Below, in pieces: positions 50,668-59,026 of a stretch of 64,000 bases of DNA. The notes under the pieces were generated by a model, which saw only the letters and a list, made by a program, of their open reading frames with translations, did not search any database and was not told the origin of the DNA. Position 1 is the first letter of the stretch. Every line of letters begins with the position of its first letter. Both the position numbers and the translations under genes were made by a program. The stretch comes from a virus: positions 1 through 64,000 of the IMG/VR virus record IMGVR_UViG_3300013006_000020, one strand, 5' to 3'.

Positions 50668-52331
50668 ATTAGCTTTGAGTTCCCTGTATTTTGGACAACA
50701 GCCTTTTTCTTTACGTTGCTAAAGTATCTGTTTTGTTCAAAATTATTTCTATCAAACACTTCTTTGTTGGCAATATTATTTAACTTTTCAAGATCTATTT
50801 CGTTACCAGTGAAAGCTGCATTTTTGTTCATTACATCAGATATAGCGGCCATCTGAAATGGCGAACCTTGCATGCAACCTTTTGTAAACGCCTCTGATGC
50901 TATGGTACAAGCCTTGAAAGCATCATATGCGCCATTGCTTTGTAAATTTATATAGTTTGAGTGTTTGGGTGTTGCAAACCATCTAAACGGGTTTTTATTT
51001 GGTATTGATGAAAATATCTCATCCCATTTTTTAGCAAACCCATCACTTGAGTGATATTTTTCAGCGGTATCACGTGCAAGCTCACGCATAAGTTCTCTTT
51101 TTTCACTACCCTCTTGTAAAAAGCTAGTCAATATTTCTTCTAGATGCTTATCATCTGGAACACCACGTATTTGGCTAGTTTCACGTACTGACTCCTGCTT
51201 CCATCCCGCCATTCTAACTTGACCGTATCCACCACCAAGCCTAGCAAGCTCATATGGCGCGGCATATTCTACGGAGACAACTGGAACGCCACAAGCCTTT
51301 GCCTCTATGATCGGTATCTCCAAAGCACCAGCTACGCTATATTGCAAATACAAATCGGCAAGATTGTAAATCTTTGCAAGCTCTTCTCTTGTTGATCCAT
51401 TTGATGTATTTGCCATAGCACAGGCTTTTGCCCTGCACTTTGGGCAATATTTTCGATCACCAGCATAGAAACCAGGGGTGGATTGTTTACAGGTTTGACA
51501 ATAGTATGTTACAATAACTCTGTTACCAATACCATATCTAATCATCTCCTTTGGTATATCAAAACCACAGTCAGGATTGCCCGTATGCAAATAAAGGTAT
51601 GTCTTATCTGCAATAGAATCTAAGCCCATGCTGTATAGATTGTCAAGGGCGTTTGCAAACGCACTCATAATGCTTGGAAACAGCTTACGAGGCTGATTTC
51701 TCATGACGGTCATAATTATATTTGCGTCTTGAGGAATTCCATACTCAGCACGGATCTTCGCTCTATCCATTGGCTTAAATGTCTCAATGTCAACACCAGG
51801 CATTGTGTCAAGGTTTGAAACATTGAGTTTGCCGCCACCATATTTACGTAAAACGTTTAAACCCCATTGAGTGTAAGAAGTAAGCAAATCAACTGTAGAA
51901 AATGTTGACATCCATTCATCACGTGGTGGCTCAGAGTCAATACAAGCAGACCATATATATGTGTAGTATGGTCTAGAAGGAGACTTTGTAATAAATTCAT
52001 CATGCCAATAATCTCGATATGAAAAAACAATATCTGGCTTAAAATGATTTACCGCACTTTCGAACCGCAGACCGCCAAATTGCGCTGTCTGATATTCACG
52101 ATGATATCGTTCCATTTCTTCTTTTTTAGAATGTGATGGAATAACAGGATATACCTTCCATGGAAGTTGATTTATCCGTGGATCATCATCAGATACATAA
52201 GACGCAAGCTCAGCCACCTCATATTTGCCGCTATTATGAAGACGAGAAAGTACATCATATGCCATAACAGAAAAGCCTGTATTTAGCAGGCTAAACTCAC
52301 TAACAAGCAAGATTCTTTTTTTATCGCTCAC
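50664..52331 (-). CDS. GT-B glycosyltransferase with zinc-ribbon insert
   Basis: 555 residues, GTG start. Glycosyltransferase parts: KRILLVSEFSLLNTGFSVM (N-terminal Rossmann) and ALEIPIIEAKACGVPVVS (donor site; the usual first Glu of E-x7-E is Gly335). Between them is an unusual insert with C278, C281, C296 and C299 (YYCQTCKQ to YCPKCRAK), which looks like a zinc ribbon. The last ~100 residues are extra helix. It opens the sugar cluster, right after SSB and a small gene. Confidence 0.8.
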   Translation of the reverse strand: MSDKKRILLVSEFSLLNTGFSVMAYDVLSRLHNSGKYEVAELASYVSDDDPRINQLPWKVYPVIPSHSKKEEMERYHREYQTAQFGGLRFESAVNHFKPDIVFSYRDYWHDEFITKSPSRPYYTYIWSACIDSEPPRDEWMSTFSTVDLLTSYTQWGLNVLRKYGGGKLNVSNLDTMPGVDIETFKPMDRAKIRAEYGIPQDANIIMTVMRNQPRKLFPSIMSAFANALDNLYSMGLDSIADKTYLYLHTGNPDCGFDIPKEMIRYGIGNRVIVTYYCQTCKQSTPGFYAGDRKYCPKCRAKACAMANTSNGSTREELAKIYNLADLYLQYSVAGALEIPIIEAKACGVPVVSVEYAAPYELARLGGGYGQVRMAGWKQESVRETSQIRGVPDDKHLEEILTSFLQEGSEKRELMRELARDTAEKYHSSDGFAKKWDEIFSSIPNKNPFRWFATPKHSNYINLQSNGAYDAFKACTIASEAFTKGCMQGSPFQMAAISDVMNKNAAFTGNEIDLEKLNNIANKEVFDRNNFEQNRYFSNVKKKAVVQNTGNSKLI

Positions 52332-52497
52332 CGGTTGTAAACCCTTTAAATTTTCCTAAGTTTTTTGCACTTGCCTTTGTTGAAAGACTAAGTTCTTTTT
52401 CAATTTCTTCAGCTAGTAAGTCAAGCTGGCCAGGGGCTTGAAGTAAACCCCTGGCCTGCAAGATCTCAAGAACCTTAAGTATCTTGATTGATGACAT
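52321..52497 (-). CDS. Small hypothetical protein between SSB and sugar genes
   Basis: 58 residues, too short for many gene finders: begins MSSIKILKVLEILQARGLLQ and ends NLGKFKGFTTGER. Its ATG shares bases with the SSB stop (TGATG), and its own stop lies 11 bases inside the following glycosyltransferase frame, so it is tightly coupled on both sides. The N-terminal half is a good amphipathic helix with a QAPGQLDLLAEEIEKEL coil. No family. Confidence 0.6.
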   Translation of the reverse strand: MSSIKILKVLEILQARGLLQAPGQLDLLAEEIEKELSLSTKASAKNLGKFKGFTTGER

Positions 52498-52928
52498 CAG
52501 AATGGGATGTCCTGTAAATCAGATTGCTTCTTATTTACCTTCGAGGAGGTCTTTTGAGAAGCTCTTGGCTCTTCCTTTTGCTCTTCACCGCCACCACCAC
52601 GACGAGATAGGAACTCAAAGTCTTCAATGCTTACGAGAATCTTACTTCTCTTTTCGCCGTCCTTGTTTTCCCAATTCTCTTGCTTGAGATGGCCCTCAAC
52701 TAGAATTGGATCTGCCTTCTTTACATATTCAGAAATGACTCCAGCTCTAGCGCCCCACATTTCGCAATCAATGTATGTGGTCTCTTCCTTCTTTTCACCA
52801 GACTTAGTGGTGTAACGACGATTAATCGCCATTCTGAAACGAACGACATTGTTGTTATCGCCAATTTCCTTAAGTTCTGGATCGCTGACTAGATTACCGA
52901 CTAAAACGACTTTGTTAAAATTTGACAT
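52497..52928 (-). CDS. ssb: Single-stranded DNA-binding protein
   Basis: 143 residues, bacterial SSB plan: an OB-fold (FNKVVLVGNLVSDPELK, VVRFRMAINRRY, IDCEMWGARAGV, VEGHLKQENWENKDG) over residues 1-105, a flexible Gly/Glu/Lys-rich tail and the acidic tip SDLQDIPF that recruits replication partners. It coats single strands during replication. Upstream stand a CTACAAT motif and an AGG-type ribosome site. Confidence 0.93.
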   Translation of the reverse strand: MSNFNKVVLVGNLVSDPELKEIGDNNNVVRFRMAINRRYTTKSGEKKEETTYIDCEMWGARAGVISEYVKKADPILVEGHLKQENWENKDGEKRSKILVSIEDFEFLSRRGGGGEEQKEEPRASQKTSSKVNKKQSDLQDIPF

Positions 52929-52945
52929 GTTTTTACCTGTGATAT

Positions 52946-52952
52946 ATTGTAG
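52946..52952 (-). promoter_or_regulatory. CTACAAT promoter
   Basis: Minus-strand CTACAAT, 24 bases before the SSB start, giving a short leader with a ribosome site. Confidence 0.35.
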
Positions 52953-52979
52953 TTACTTACTTAAATTTTGACCATTAAA

Positions 52980-54524
52980 TCAACTGATTTCTGTTAAAGA
53001 CTCTACTGACCAACCATTTCCAGTGCCTCTTATAGTGAACTCATATTTGCCATCCTTTCTAATTTTAGCTTTATGTTTTGCGTAAGCATTTGGAAAAACA
53101 ACAATTCTAATGCTCCCGCTTGAATCCGTGATATTTATCTGACACATTTCCTGCCCAGGATTTTCACCCTTCTTTGTTACAGTAAATGTGGTATCAACAA
53201 TTGATGCTATTACTCGTTTTGTGACGCCCTTGTTATTACGTAGCATTCTGTGGCAATCTTTGCAAGTGAAATCTGATATATCTTTGTACTCGTCCACGGC
53301 GCTGCAAGTCATTGCAATTGATAATAGCTCTTGCTCGCTTGATGCCTTCCAATCAATCATATCTTTGCTGTTTTCATCGATTGCATCAGCTTCAGACTTC
53401 ACAATGGGCTTTCTCTTTTTGGTGCTAATAAGCTCAGAGCATTCAACCATTTTATCTTTTATTAGGGAGATGGAGTTATTTGGGCCATCCTTACTAATAC
53501 CGTCAATTACATGCTTGACTTCTCTTGCTGTAAGTTCGTTCAAAGCACCAATTACATCAAGCATTGTTTTGCGACCAATACCATATATATCGCAAGCACC
53601 ACTTTTAATTAATGATTCAACACCTAGAGAACGCAGCGAGTCCTTTTCCTTATAAGAAAGACACAGAAAATCAGAGAAATATTCGGGCCGTTTGTCCTTG
53701 ATTGTTTCCCAGTCCTTCTCGCCAAATTGCTTAATATGGCTAAGACCAAAAATAATAGCTCTTTTACTATCATGTTGGACTATTTTAAAATCCTTTGATG
53801 ATGAAATGACGGTTGGTGGAAGTATTGTAATACCACACAGCTTAGCCTCATTAATCATATCATGAAGTTCTTCTCTAGATCGCTGTCTCGCCTTTGAGTA
53901 TGTTAGATATGTGCAGTAGAATTCGTATGGGAAATTAGCTTTCATATACGCGGTTCGATAAGACCAAACTGCGTACTTTTTTGCGTGAGCATCATTGAAA
54001 GCATATCGCCCTGCGCTTTCAATCATTGAAAAAAGCTGTTCAGCAAGATCTTTTGACTTACCATTTTTTACGCAACCAGAAACGAACTTCTCACGAAGAT
54101 CATTAATTACTTTGTAGTCTTTTTTACCAATACCTTTACGAAGCTTATCAACAATAACCAATCGGTCAATATATGGCATATCACGCCATGCAATTTCACC
54201 ACCGAACTTCATAAGCTGCTCTTGGTAGATCAAGACGCCACTAGTTGGTTGGAGAATGCGATCAACATCTTCATCTCCAAATTTATGAGCAACATCAAGA
54301 CCATTTTTTACACGAGCATATTTCTCAGTCATTCCCGACTCAAGACATGCTGGACGAATTAAAGCAAGTACCGCACTAAGCTCGTTTATATTCTTCGGCT
54401 TGATTTTAGAAGCCCATTGCTTTCCAAGCTCGCTTTCCAATTGGAAAACACCACCTGTATTGCCAGATTGAATAAGCCTCCACGTTTTGTCGTTCTTAAA
54501 GTTTACTTCTTCTATGTTAAACAT
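52980..54524 (-). CDS. C-terminal half of DNA polymerase III alpha (DnaE-like)
   Basis: 514 residues aligning to the part of DnaE that begins just before the fingers: GVFQLESELGK (25-35), LIRPACLESGM (55-65), GVLIYQEQLMK (96-106), DKLRKGIGKKD (126-136), YAFNDAHAKKYA (174-185), ILPP and an OB-fold near the C-terminus (CQINITDSSGSIRIVVF). The PHP domain and the palm with its catalytic Asp residues, which lie N-terminal of this point in DnaE, are missing. It may pair with a separate N-terminal half encoded outside the window. The exonuclease gene lies directly upstream with a seven-base gap. Confidence 0.8.
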   Translation of the reverse strand: MFNIEEVNFKNDKTWRLIQSGNTGGVFQLESELGKQWASKIKPKNINELSAVLALIRPACLESGMTEKYARVKNGLDVAHKFGDEDVDRILQPTSGVLIYQEQLMKFGGEIAWRDMPYIDRLVIVDKLRKGIGKKDYKVINDLREKFVSGCVKNGKSKDLAEQLFSMIESAGRYAFNDAHAKKYAVWSYRTAYMKANFPYEFYCTYLTYSKARQRSREELHDMINEAKLCGITILPPTVISSSKDFKIVQHDSKRAIIFGLSHIKQFGEKDWETIKDKRPEYFSDFLCLSYKEKDSLRSLGVESLIKSGACDIYGIGRKTMLDVIGALNELTAREVKHVIDGISKDGPNNSISLIKDKMVECSELISTKKRKPIVKSEADAIDENSKDMIDWKASSEQELLSIAMTCSAVDEYKDISDFTCKDCHRMLRNNKGVTKRVIASIVDTTFTVTKKGENPGQEMCQINITDSSGSIRIVVFPNAYAKHKAKIRKDGKYEFTIRGTGNGWSVESLTEIS

Positions 54525-54531
54525 GCGTTTC

Positions 54532-55167
54532 TCAGTTTGCTATCTTGATCTTAGGACGAATTCTAAAGTTCATAAACGACATATATCGCTTAAACATCTC
54601 AGCGGTGATTTTTACATCTTCAAGTGCATCGTGTGTTTCTGCGGTTCTTTTCATACCTAATAGACCGGCATATGTATCCAGCTTATTGTTTTTAAGGTTG
54701 TCTCTACCAAATATAGAAAACATCATTGGTAGCATATCAAGTTTAATATTTGACCACGGACAGTCATTACGGCTAGTAATAATCTTGTACTTTCTCATCC
54801 AGAACTCAATAAACTTATCGTCAAAATTGCAGTTATTATAACCAACAATTATTGGATATTCCCAAGGATTTTCTGACGGGTTAGATATTGCAAGATACTC
54901 TCGAAATTTTCGAAGTGCTGTTTTTGGGTGCATGCCCTCATTTTGAGCCTTAGTCCATAGATCTTGGCCAATCACTTGTATTGCTTTGGCGTCAGCCTTT
55001 TCAGGACTTTGTGGCTGAACGGTAACGCAAAAATCTGGTATAGACTTTGAAATTTCATAATCTGAGTAGTTTAGTGTTACCGCAGCAATCTGAACTATCT
55101 CCGCACCATTTTCATAATCGAGGCCAGTTGTTTCAATATCGTAAACAACGAAGTTCCGCTTGTTCAT
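54532..55167 (-). CDS. DnaQ-like 3'-5' exonuclease
   Basis: 211 residues, DEDDh exonuclease: FVVYDIETTGLD with Asp10 and Glu12, the middle YNNCNFDDKF and the third motif ETHDALEDVKIT with His and Asp. It proofreads the DNA polymerase or trims DNA, and is adjacent to the DnaE part. The start is 12 bases after a CTACAAT motif with no ribosome site, so it appears leaderless. First gene of the minus-strand operon. Confidence 0.88.
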   Translation of the reverse strand: MNKRNFVVYDIETTGLDYENGAEIVQIAAVTLNYSDYEISKSIPDFCVTVQPQSPEKADAKAIQVIGQDLWTKAQNEGMHPKTALRKFREYLAISNPSENPWEYPIIVGYNNCNFDDKFIEFWMRKYKIITSRNDCPWSNIKLDMLPMMFSIFGRDNLKNNKLDTYAGLLGMKRTAETHDALEDVKITAEMFKRYMSFMNFRIRPKIKIAN

Positions 55168-55172
55168 ATCTC

Positions 55173-55179
55173 ATTGTAG
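55173..55179 (-). promoter_or_regulatory. CTACAAT promoter of the replication operon
   Basis: Minus-strand CTACAAT 12 bases before the ATG at 55167. It lies six bases from the plus-strand GTGTAT motif, so both divergent promoters fit into about 30 bases. Confidence 0.5.
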
Positions 55180-55184
55180 GATTG

Positions 55185-55190
55185 GTGTAT
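55185..55190 (+). promoter_or_regulatory. GTGTAT late-promoter motif
   Basis: GTGTATATTACTAT, 16 bases before the ATG at 55201, divergent from the replication promoter. Confidence 0.5.
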
Positions 55191-55200
55191 ATTACTATTG

Positions 55201-55896
55201 ATGGATCATCGCGCTAAAGTTATTAAAAAACATTTAAACGCTGTCGCAAAACAAGTTGTTGTTCCTCCACAACCTACGCGATTCGATGAGCCTAATCTGC
55301 CACTCGATACAACTCCAGGCCCTTGGTATGATCCTACGCCATCACGTTGGCAATTTTCAATGCTAGATCTGTTGCGAGCGTTTTATAATGGGGTTGACTC
55401 TTTAAGAGCATACATTCAAAAGTGGCTTATAAGCCTTGGTTTAACACCAAGCCTTGCTAGAATATTAACAATAAATCTTACTCTAACAAGCGAAACAATA
55501 TATACTATTGCTAATTGGATTTTAAGACCAGGAAGCGTAAATTTACCACGTGATCTTTTTCAAAACTTACTTAGGGAGCTTTTGTGGCAATTGCTTCCCG
55601 CTAATGTTGTAACCTCCATAGACAGCGATGTATGGGATACTTTTTATTATTTTGAAAACAGAGGCGTGTTTTTCTTTGGTGAAATTGCTGCAGCTATCAA
55701 CAGGGGTTGGACATTACAACAAATAATAAGCTGGTTAAAATTTTCAATTGAAAGAATGATGAATGATAGCGATTGGACTTTTTATTGGCCAGAAACAGTA
55801 GAAGAGGCGCAAGAGTTTATAGATTCTTACGGGGAAAATAATGATACAAACGGACCTGGTGATCTAGTGAATCCAGAACAGCCACCAGTTCCATAA
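55201..55896 (+). CDS. Leader-tagged hypothetical protein
   Basis: 231 residues from the ATG at 55201 (a TTG just upstream is not needed). The N-terminus MDHRAKVIKKHLNAVAKQVV is the amphipathic leader type. A Pro-rich linker follows, then a Trp-rich, partly hydrophobic body (FSMLDLLRAFYNGVDSL, WLISLGLTPSLARILT). No family. A candidate virion cargo protein. Confidence 0.6.
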   Translation: MDHRAKVIKKHLNAVAKQVVVPPQPTRFDEPNLPLDTTPGPWYDPTPSRWQFSMLDLLRAFYNGVDSLRAYIQKWLISLGLTPSLARILTINLTLTSETIYTIANWILRPGSVNLPRDLFQNLLRELLWQLLPANVVTSIDSDVWDTFYYFENRGVFFFGEIAAAINRGWTLQQIISWLKFSIERMMNDSDWTFYWPETVEEAQEFIDSYGENNDTNGPGDLVNPEQPPVP

Positions 55897-55909
55897 TCAG
55901 GATATTAAA

Positions 55910-56482
55910 ATGAATAAATTTGAGCAAATATTACGCAAAAACATTCAGGCCGTTACCTTAGATACAGTTCAAAGACAAACAGATCAGGTTGAGAGATTTC
56001 CTGCTGATAAATTTCCATGCAACGTTCCAGGTACTGCAGTTCTAGATGTAAACGCTGTATGTACAGCTGTTAATCAATTAAGTTCAACTGCTGGTAATCC
56101 AGGAAATAATAAGTGCGCCAAGTTAATTAAAAAATATAACACTACGGCGTGCATTGACAGGGACTATATAAAAGCAGATACAGTCATACGTAAATGTGAT
56201 GATTACGTTAACTCCGTGGTCTCCGCGCTGTCTAACAATGCTACAGATGCAAAAAGAGCAGAAGCTAGAAGAAAAGCAAAATGCGATTGTCTAAATTTTG
56301 CCATATACGGAAGACCAGTATTAACTTCTGTTACCTTCCCAGCTGGAGTTATGAATAAGCAAATTGCGGATTTTGATAATGCGTATTGCTCTTATACATA
56401 TCTTGCAAGAGTCTGCGATGAAAGAAGGAAAGTTTCAGATGCCTTAAATGCTATTAGTCCCGTTTGTCGCTTCCCTCTATAA
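55910..56482 (+). CDS. Leader-tagged Cys-rich protein
   Basis: 190 residues starting MNKFEQILRKNIQAVTLDTV. The body has at least ten Cys (CNVPG, VCTAV, KCAKL, ACIDR, KCDDY, KCDCL, YCSY, VCDER, VCRF), far above average, with helical stretches. It overlaps the metallopeptidase gene on the other strand by 29 bases. Another member of the leader-tagged set. Confidence 0.6.
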   Translation: MNKFEQILRKNIQAVTLDTVQRQTDQVERFPADKFPCNVPGTAVLDVNAVCTAVNQLSSTAGNPGNNKCAKLIKKYNTTACIDRDYIKADTVIRKCDDYVNSVVSALSNNATDAKRAEARRKAKCDCLNFAIYGRPVLTSVTFPAGVMNKQIADFDNAYCSYTYLARVCDERRKVSDALNAISPVCRFPL

Positions 56483-57098
56483 TTGATTCTAGTTCCCGTG
56501 GAACTTTGTGAAACCGTCCTTTAAGGGATGGTTTTACTTTATTCATTACAGAGCGTCTTTTTTCTAGCGTATCGCCCATCCATTTTCCAGTCTTGCACAA
56601 AACCCAATACTTATATAAAGTGATTGCTGCACCTCGCTTGTATTGCTCCACATTTATTGGAAGTCTAAATTTTTTGATGGTTTTTACAGCGCGCCTTTCG
56701 CAGTCCAGCTCACAAGCTATTGTTTTTTTGGTATATACATTACGTAGTCGTTTGTTGTAATCAGCCTGCCCATTTTCTAAAAGGCTTAATTTATATGTTG
56801 CGTCTTCACCATTACGCAAAAATGTATTGGTATAAGCTGGACAACTCTCTATCCATTGAAGCATATGGCAATACTCATGAACTAAAAAACCAAGCCATTC
56901 ACTAATAGGTCTTTCGCCCCGTGCCACAACTATTGTTTTTTTATTAGAAGATTCAAGAAAATAACCACAGCAAAGTGTGTTTCCTGCTGGCTCTCTTACA
57001 TGTTTAGTATTTTTAATTTTAATTTTGACGCCGTGTTCTTTGGCGACCTTACGGACATGAGCAATAAAGGCATCTACCCTAGTTCCGTAGCTCTTCAT
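56454..57098 (-). CDS. HExxH zinc metallopeptidase
   Basis: 214 residues. WLGFLVHEYCHMLQW carries His74, Glu75 and His78 of the HExxH zinc motif; a third ligand may be the Glu in CELDCERRAV about 55 residues later. No signal peptide or membrane segment, so it acts in the cytoplasm or virion. It could process phage or host proteins. GTGTAT lies 14 bases before its ATG, so it is expressed late like the virion genes, although antisense to its neighbours. Confidence 0.75.
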   Translation of the reverse strand: MKSYGTRVDAFIAHVRKVAKEHGVKIKIKNTKHVREPAGNTLCCGYFLESSNKKTIVVARGERPISEWLGFLVHEYCHMLQWIESCPAYTNTFLRNGEDATYKLSLLENGQADYNKRLRNVYTKKTIACELDCERRAVKTIKKFRLPINVEQYKRGAAITLYKYWVLCKTGKWMGDTLEKRRSVMNKVKPSLKGRFHKVPRELESIIEGSDKRD

Positions 57099-57106
57099 AT
57101 CCTATA

Positions 57107-57112
57107 ATACAC
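57107..57112 (-). promoter_or_regulatory. GTGTAT late-promoter motif
   Basis: Minus-strand GTGTATTATAGGAT, 14 bases before the ATG at 57098. Confidence 0.5.
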
Positions 57113-57156
57113 TTAGAAGGATCTTGTTGATCTTTAAAGTGCTTAAATCCCATTTC

Positions 57157-57162
57157 GTGTAT
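57157..57162 (+). promoter_or_regulatory. GTGTAT late-promoter motif
   Basis: GTGTATATTTAATGTA, 16 bases before the ATG at 57173. Confidence 0.5.
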
Positions 57163-57172
57163 ATTTAATGTA

Positions 57173-59026
57173 ATGGCAAGAATAAAGACAAAAAACTCCA
57201 CAACTTCTACATCCGTACCAGCCAGCGGTTCTTTGCTACGGGGAGAGATTGCGGTAAACATAACAGACAAAAAACTTTTTGTTGGTGACGCATCAGGAAA
57301 TCCAGTAGAAATCACAAACCAGGGCGTTACCGCTGTATACGGCTCAACAAGCGGTATTTACGTTACGCAAGCAACTGGATCGACAGTAATAGGTCTTGAT
57401 CCGGACATTTACGTTAGTGGAGTTTTGCAAGTTAGCGGTGTTATTTCCACAACCGGAACCGCTGGTAGTTTGTTTAACGATACAGCTCTGAGTGTAAATA
57501 TTGGCGGTGGCGCAAGCGGTGTACAGATTGGTCACCCGACCGGAACCGTGGTGATGGGAAACATCGCGGTGAACAGCGGAACCATTTCAACAACCGCGTT
57601 AGCCGGTGATATATTTAACGCTACAGCGGCAAGAATAAACATTGGCGCTGGTGCAAGCGGTGTTCTTATAGGTCACGCCACGGGTGTGGTCACAGTTGGC
57701 GACCTTGCTGTAAATTACGGAACCATTTCAACAACCGCCACTGGTGTCAGTATATTTGACGCGACTGCGCTTCGTGTAAACATAGGCGGTGGCGCAAGCG
57801 GTGTACAGATAGGTCATCCAACTGGAACCGTTGTGATGGGCAACATCGCGGTGAACAGCGGAACCATTTCAACAACTGCGTTAGCCGGCGATATATTTAA
57901 CGCTACAGCAGCACGAATAAACATTGGCGCTGCAGCAAGCGGTGTTAAAATAGGAAACGCGACCGGCGTAGTGGTTGTTGGTGACATTGCCGTTAACAAC
58001 GGAGCGATCACTACAACTGCTGCTACAGCAACACTGTTTAATGCTACAGCTTCTCGTGTAAACATTGGCGCTGGTGCAAGCGGGGTTCTTATAGGTCACG
58101 CTACTGGTGTCGTTACTGTTGGTGATATTGCTGTCAACGACGGAACCATTTCTACAACTGCCGCAACAGCCACACTTTTTGACGCAACAGCCACCACCAT
58201 AACAATTGGCAGCGCTGCTACAACAACAAACATAGCAGCTATTACCGGTAGTCAAACCATCAATATTGGTGCTGGAAATACTGCGGTTTTTACCACCAAA
58301 ACCATAAACATTGGCACAAATGGAGCGGCTGGAAGTATTTCTAACGTAAACATTGGAAATACGGTCGCGGGAGGAACTGTTACAATAAACGGCACATTAG
58401 CTGTGAACAGTGGAACTCTCACAACAGCTAATTCCACAGGCTTCATATTTAACGCAGGCACTTCTCGCGTAAACATTGGTGGCGCAGCAAGTGGTGTAAT
58501 GATTGGTAACGCTACTGGTGTCGTGACAGTTGGTGATATTGCCGTTAACAACGGAGCAATTACTACGACAGCAGCCACCGCAACACTATTCAATGCTACG
58601 GCTTCTCGCGTAAACATTGGCGCTGGCGCTAGTGGTGTGCAAATTGGACATCCAACTGGAACAGTTGTGATGGGAAACATTAGTGCTACTGGACATGTTT
58701 CTGCGGCAAGTGGATATAGAATTGCATCAGCGGCAATCAATGCACAAACAGCAACTGGTTATACGCTAGTTTCTACAGATAATGGTAAAATAATAACCTT
58801 TGATAGCGCCGCCACGCACACGCTAAGAATACCAACTGGTCTGGATATTGGATTTAATGCCACAATAATTCAACTTGGAACTGGACAAGTTACCTGTACT
58901 GGTTTAGCTGGAGCAACAGTCAACTGCTACGCATCTGGAAACAAAATACTAGGACAGCACGGATCTGCAAGCGTACTATGCTATGCTAGCAATGTCTATA
59001 ATTTAGCAGGAACACTCGGAATATGA
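57173..59026 (+). CDS. Repeat-rich tail fibre
   Basis: 617 residues. The N-terminus (LLRGEIAVNITDKKLFVGDASGNP) is the docking/shaft start common to phage fibres. Residues 108-343 contain five perfect-length 47-residue units (starts at 108, 155, 202, 249, 296), then a spacer and two more (433, 480), each with NIGxGASGVxIGxxTG and IAVNxGxIxTT. The last ~110 residues (YTLVSTDNGKIITFD to GQHGSASVLCY) match a typical fibre tip fold. It probably recognises host glycans. Confidence 0.8.
   Translation: MARIKTKNSTTSTSVPASGSLLRGEIAVNITDKKLFVGDASGNPVEITNQGVTAVYGSTSGIYVTQATGSTVIGLDPDIYVSGVLQVSGVISTTGTAGSLFNDTALSVNIGGGASGVQIGHPTGTVVMGNIAVNSGTISTTALAGDIFNATAARINIGAGASGVLIGHATGVVTVGDLAVNYGTISTTATGVSIFDATALRVNIGGGASGVQIGHPTGTVVMGNIAVNSGTISTTALAGDIFNATAARINIGAAASGVKIGNATGVVVVGDIAVNNGAITTTAATATLFNATASRVNIGAGASGVLIGHATGVVTVGDIAVNDGTISTTAATATLFDATATTITIGSAATTTNIAAITGSQTINIGAGNTAVFTTKTINIGTNGAAGSISNVNIGNTVAGGTVTINGTLAVNSGTLTTANSTGFIFNAGTSRVNIGGAASGVMIGNATGVVTVGDIAVNNGAITTTAATATLFNATASRVNIGAGASGVQIGHPTGTVVMGNISATGHVSAASGYRIASAAINAQTATGYTLVSTDNGKIITFDSAATHTLRIPTGLDIGFNATIIQLGTGQVTCTGLAGATVNCYASGNKILGQHGSASVLCYASNVYNLAGTLGI
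57494..58680 (+). repeat. Tandem 141-base units inside the fibre gene
   Basis: Units of 141 bases encode the 47-residue shaft repeat. Alternate units are the most alike: the stretch GGAACCATTTCAACAAC recurs at matching places in units 282 bases apart. The pattern suggests growth by duplication of a two-unit block. Confidence 0.75.

Noticed and set aside
52980-54524. Intein-split DnaE
   Set aside because: The N-terminus shows no intein splicing motifs; it starts directly in polymerase sequence.
57494-58680. CRISPR-like repeat array
   Set aside because: The repeats are 141-base coding units in one reading frame without spacers.
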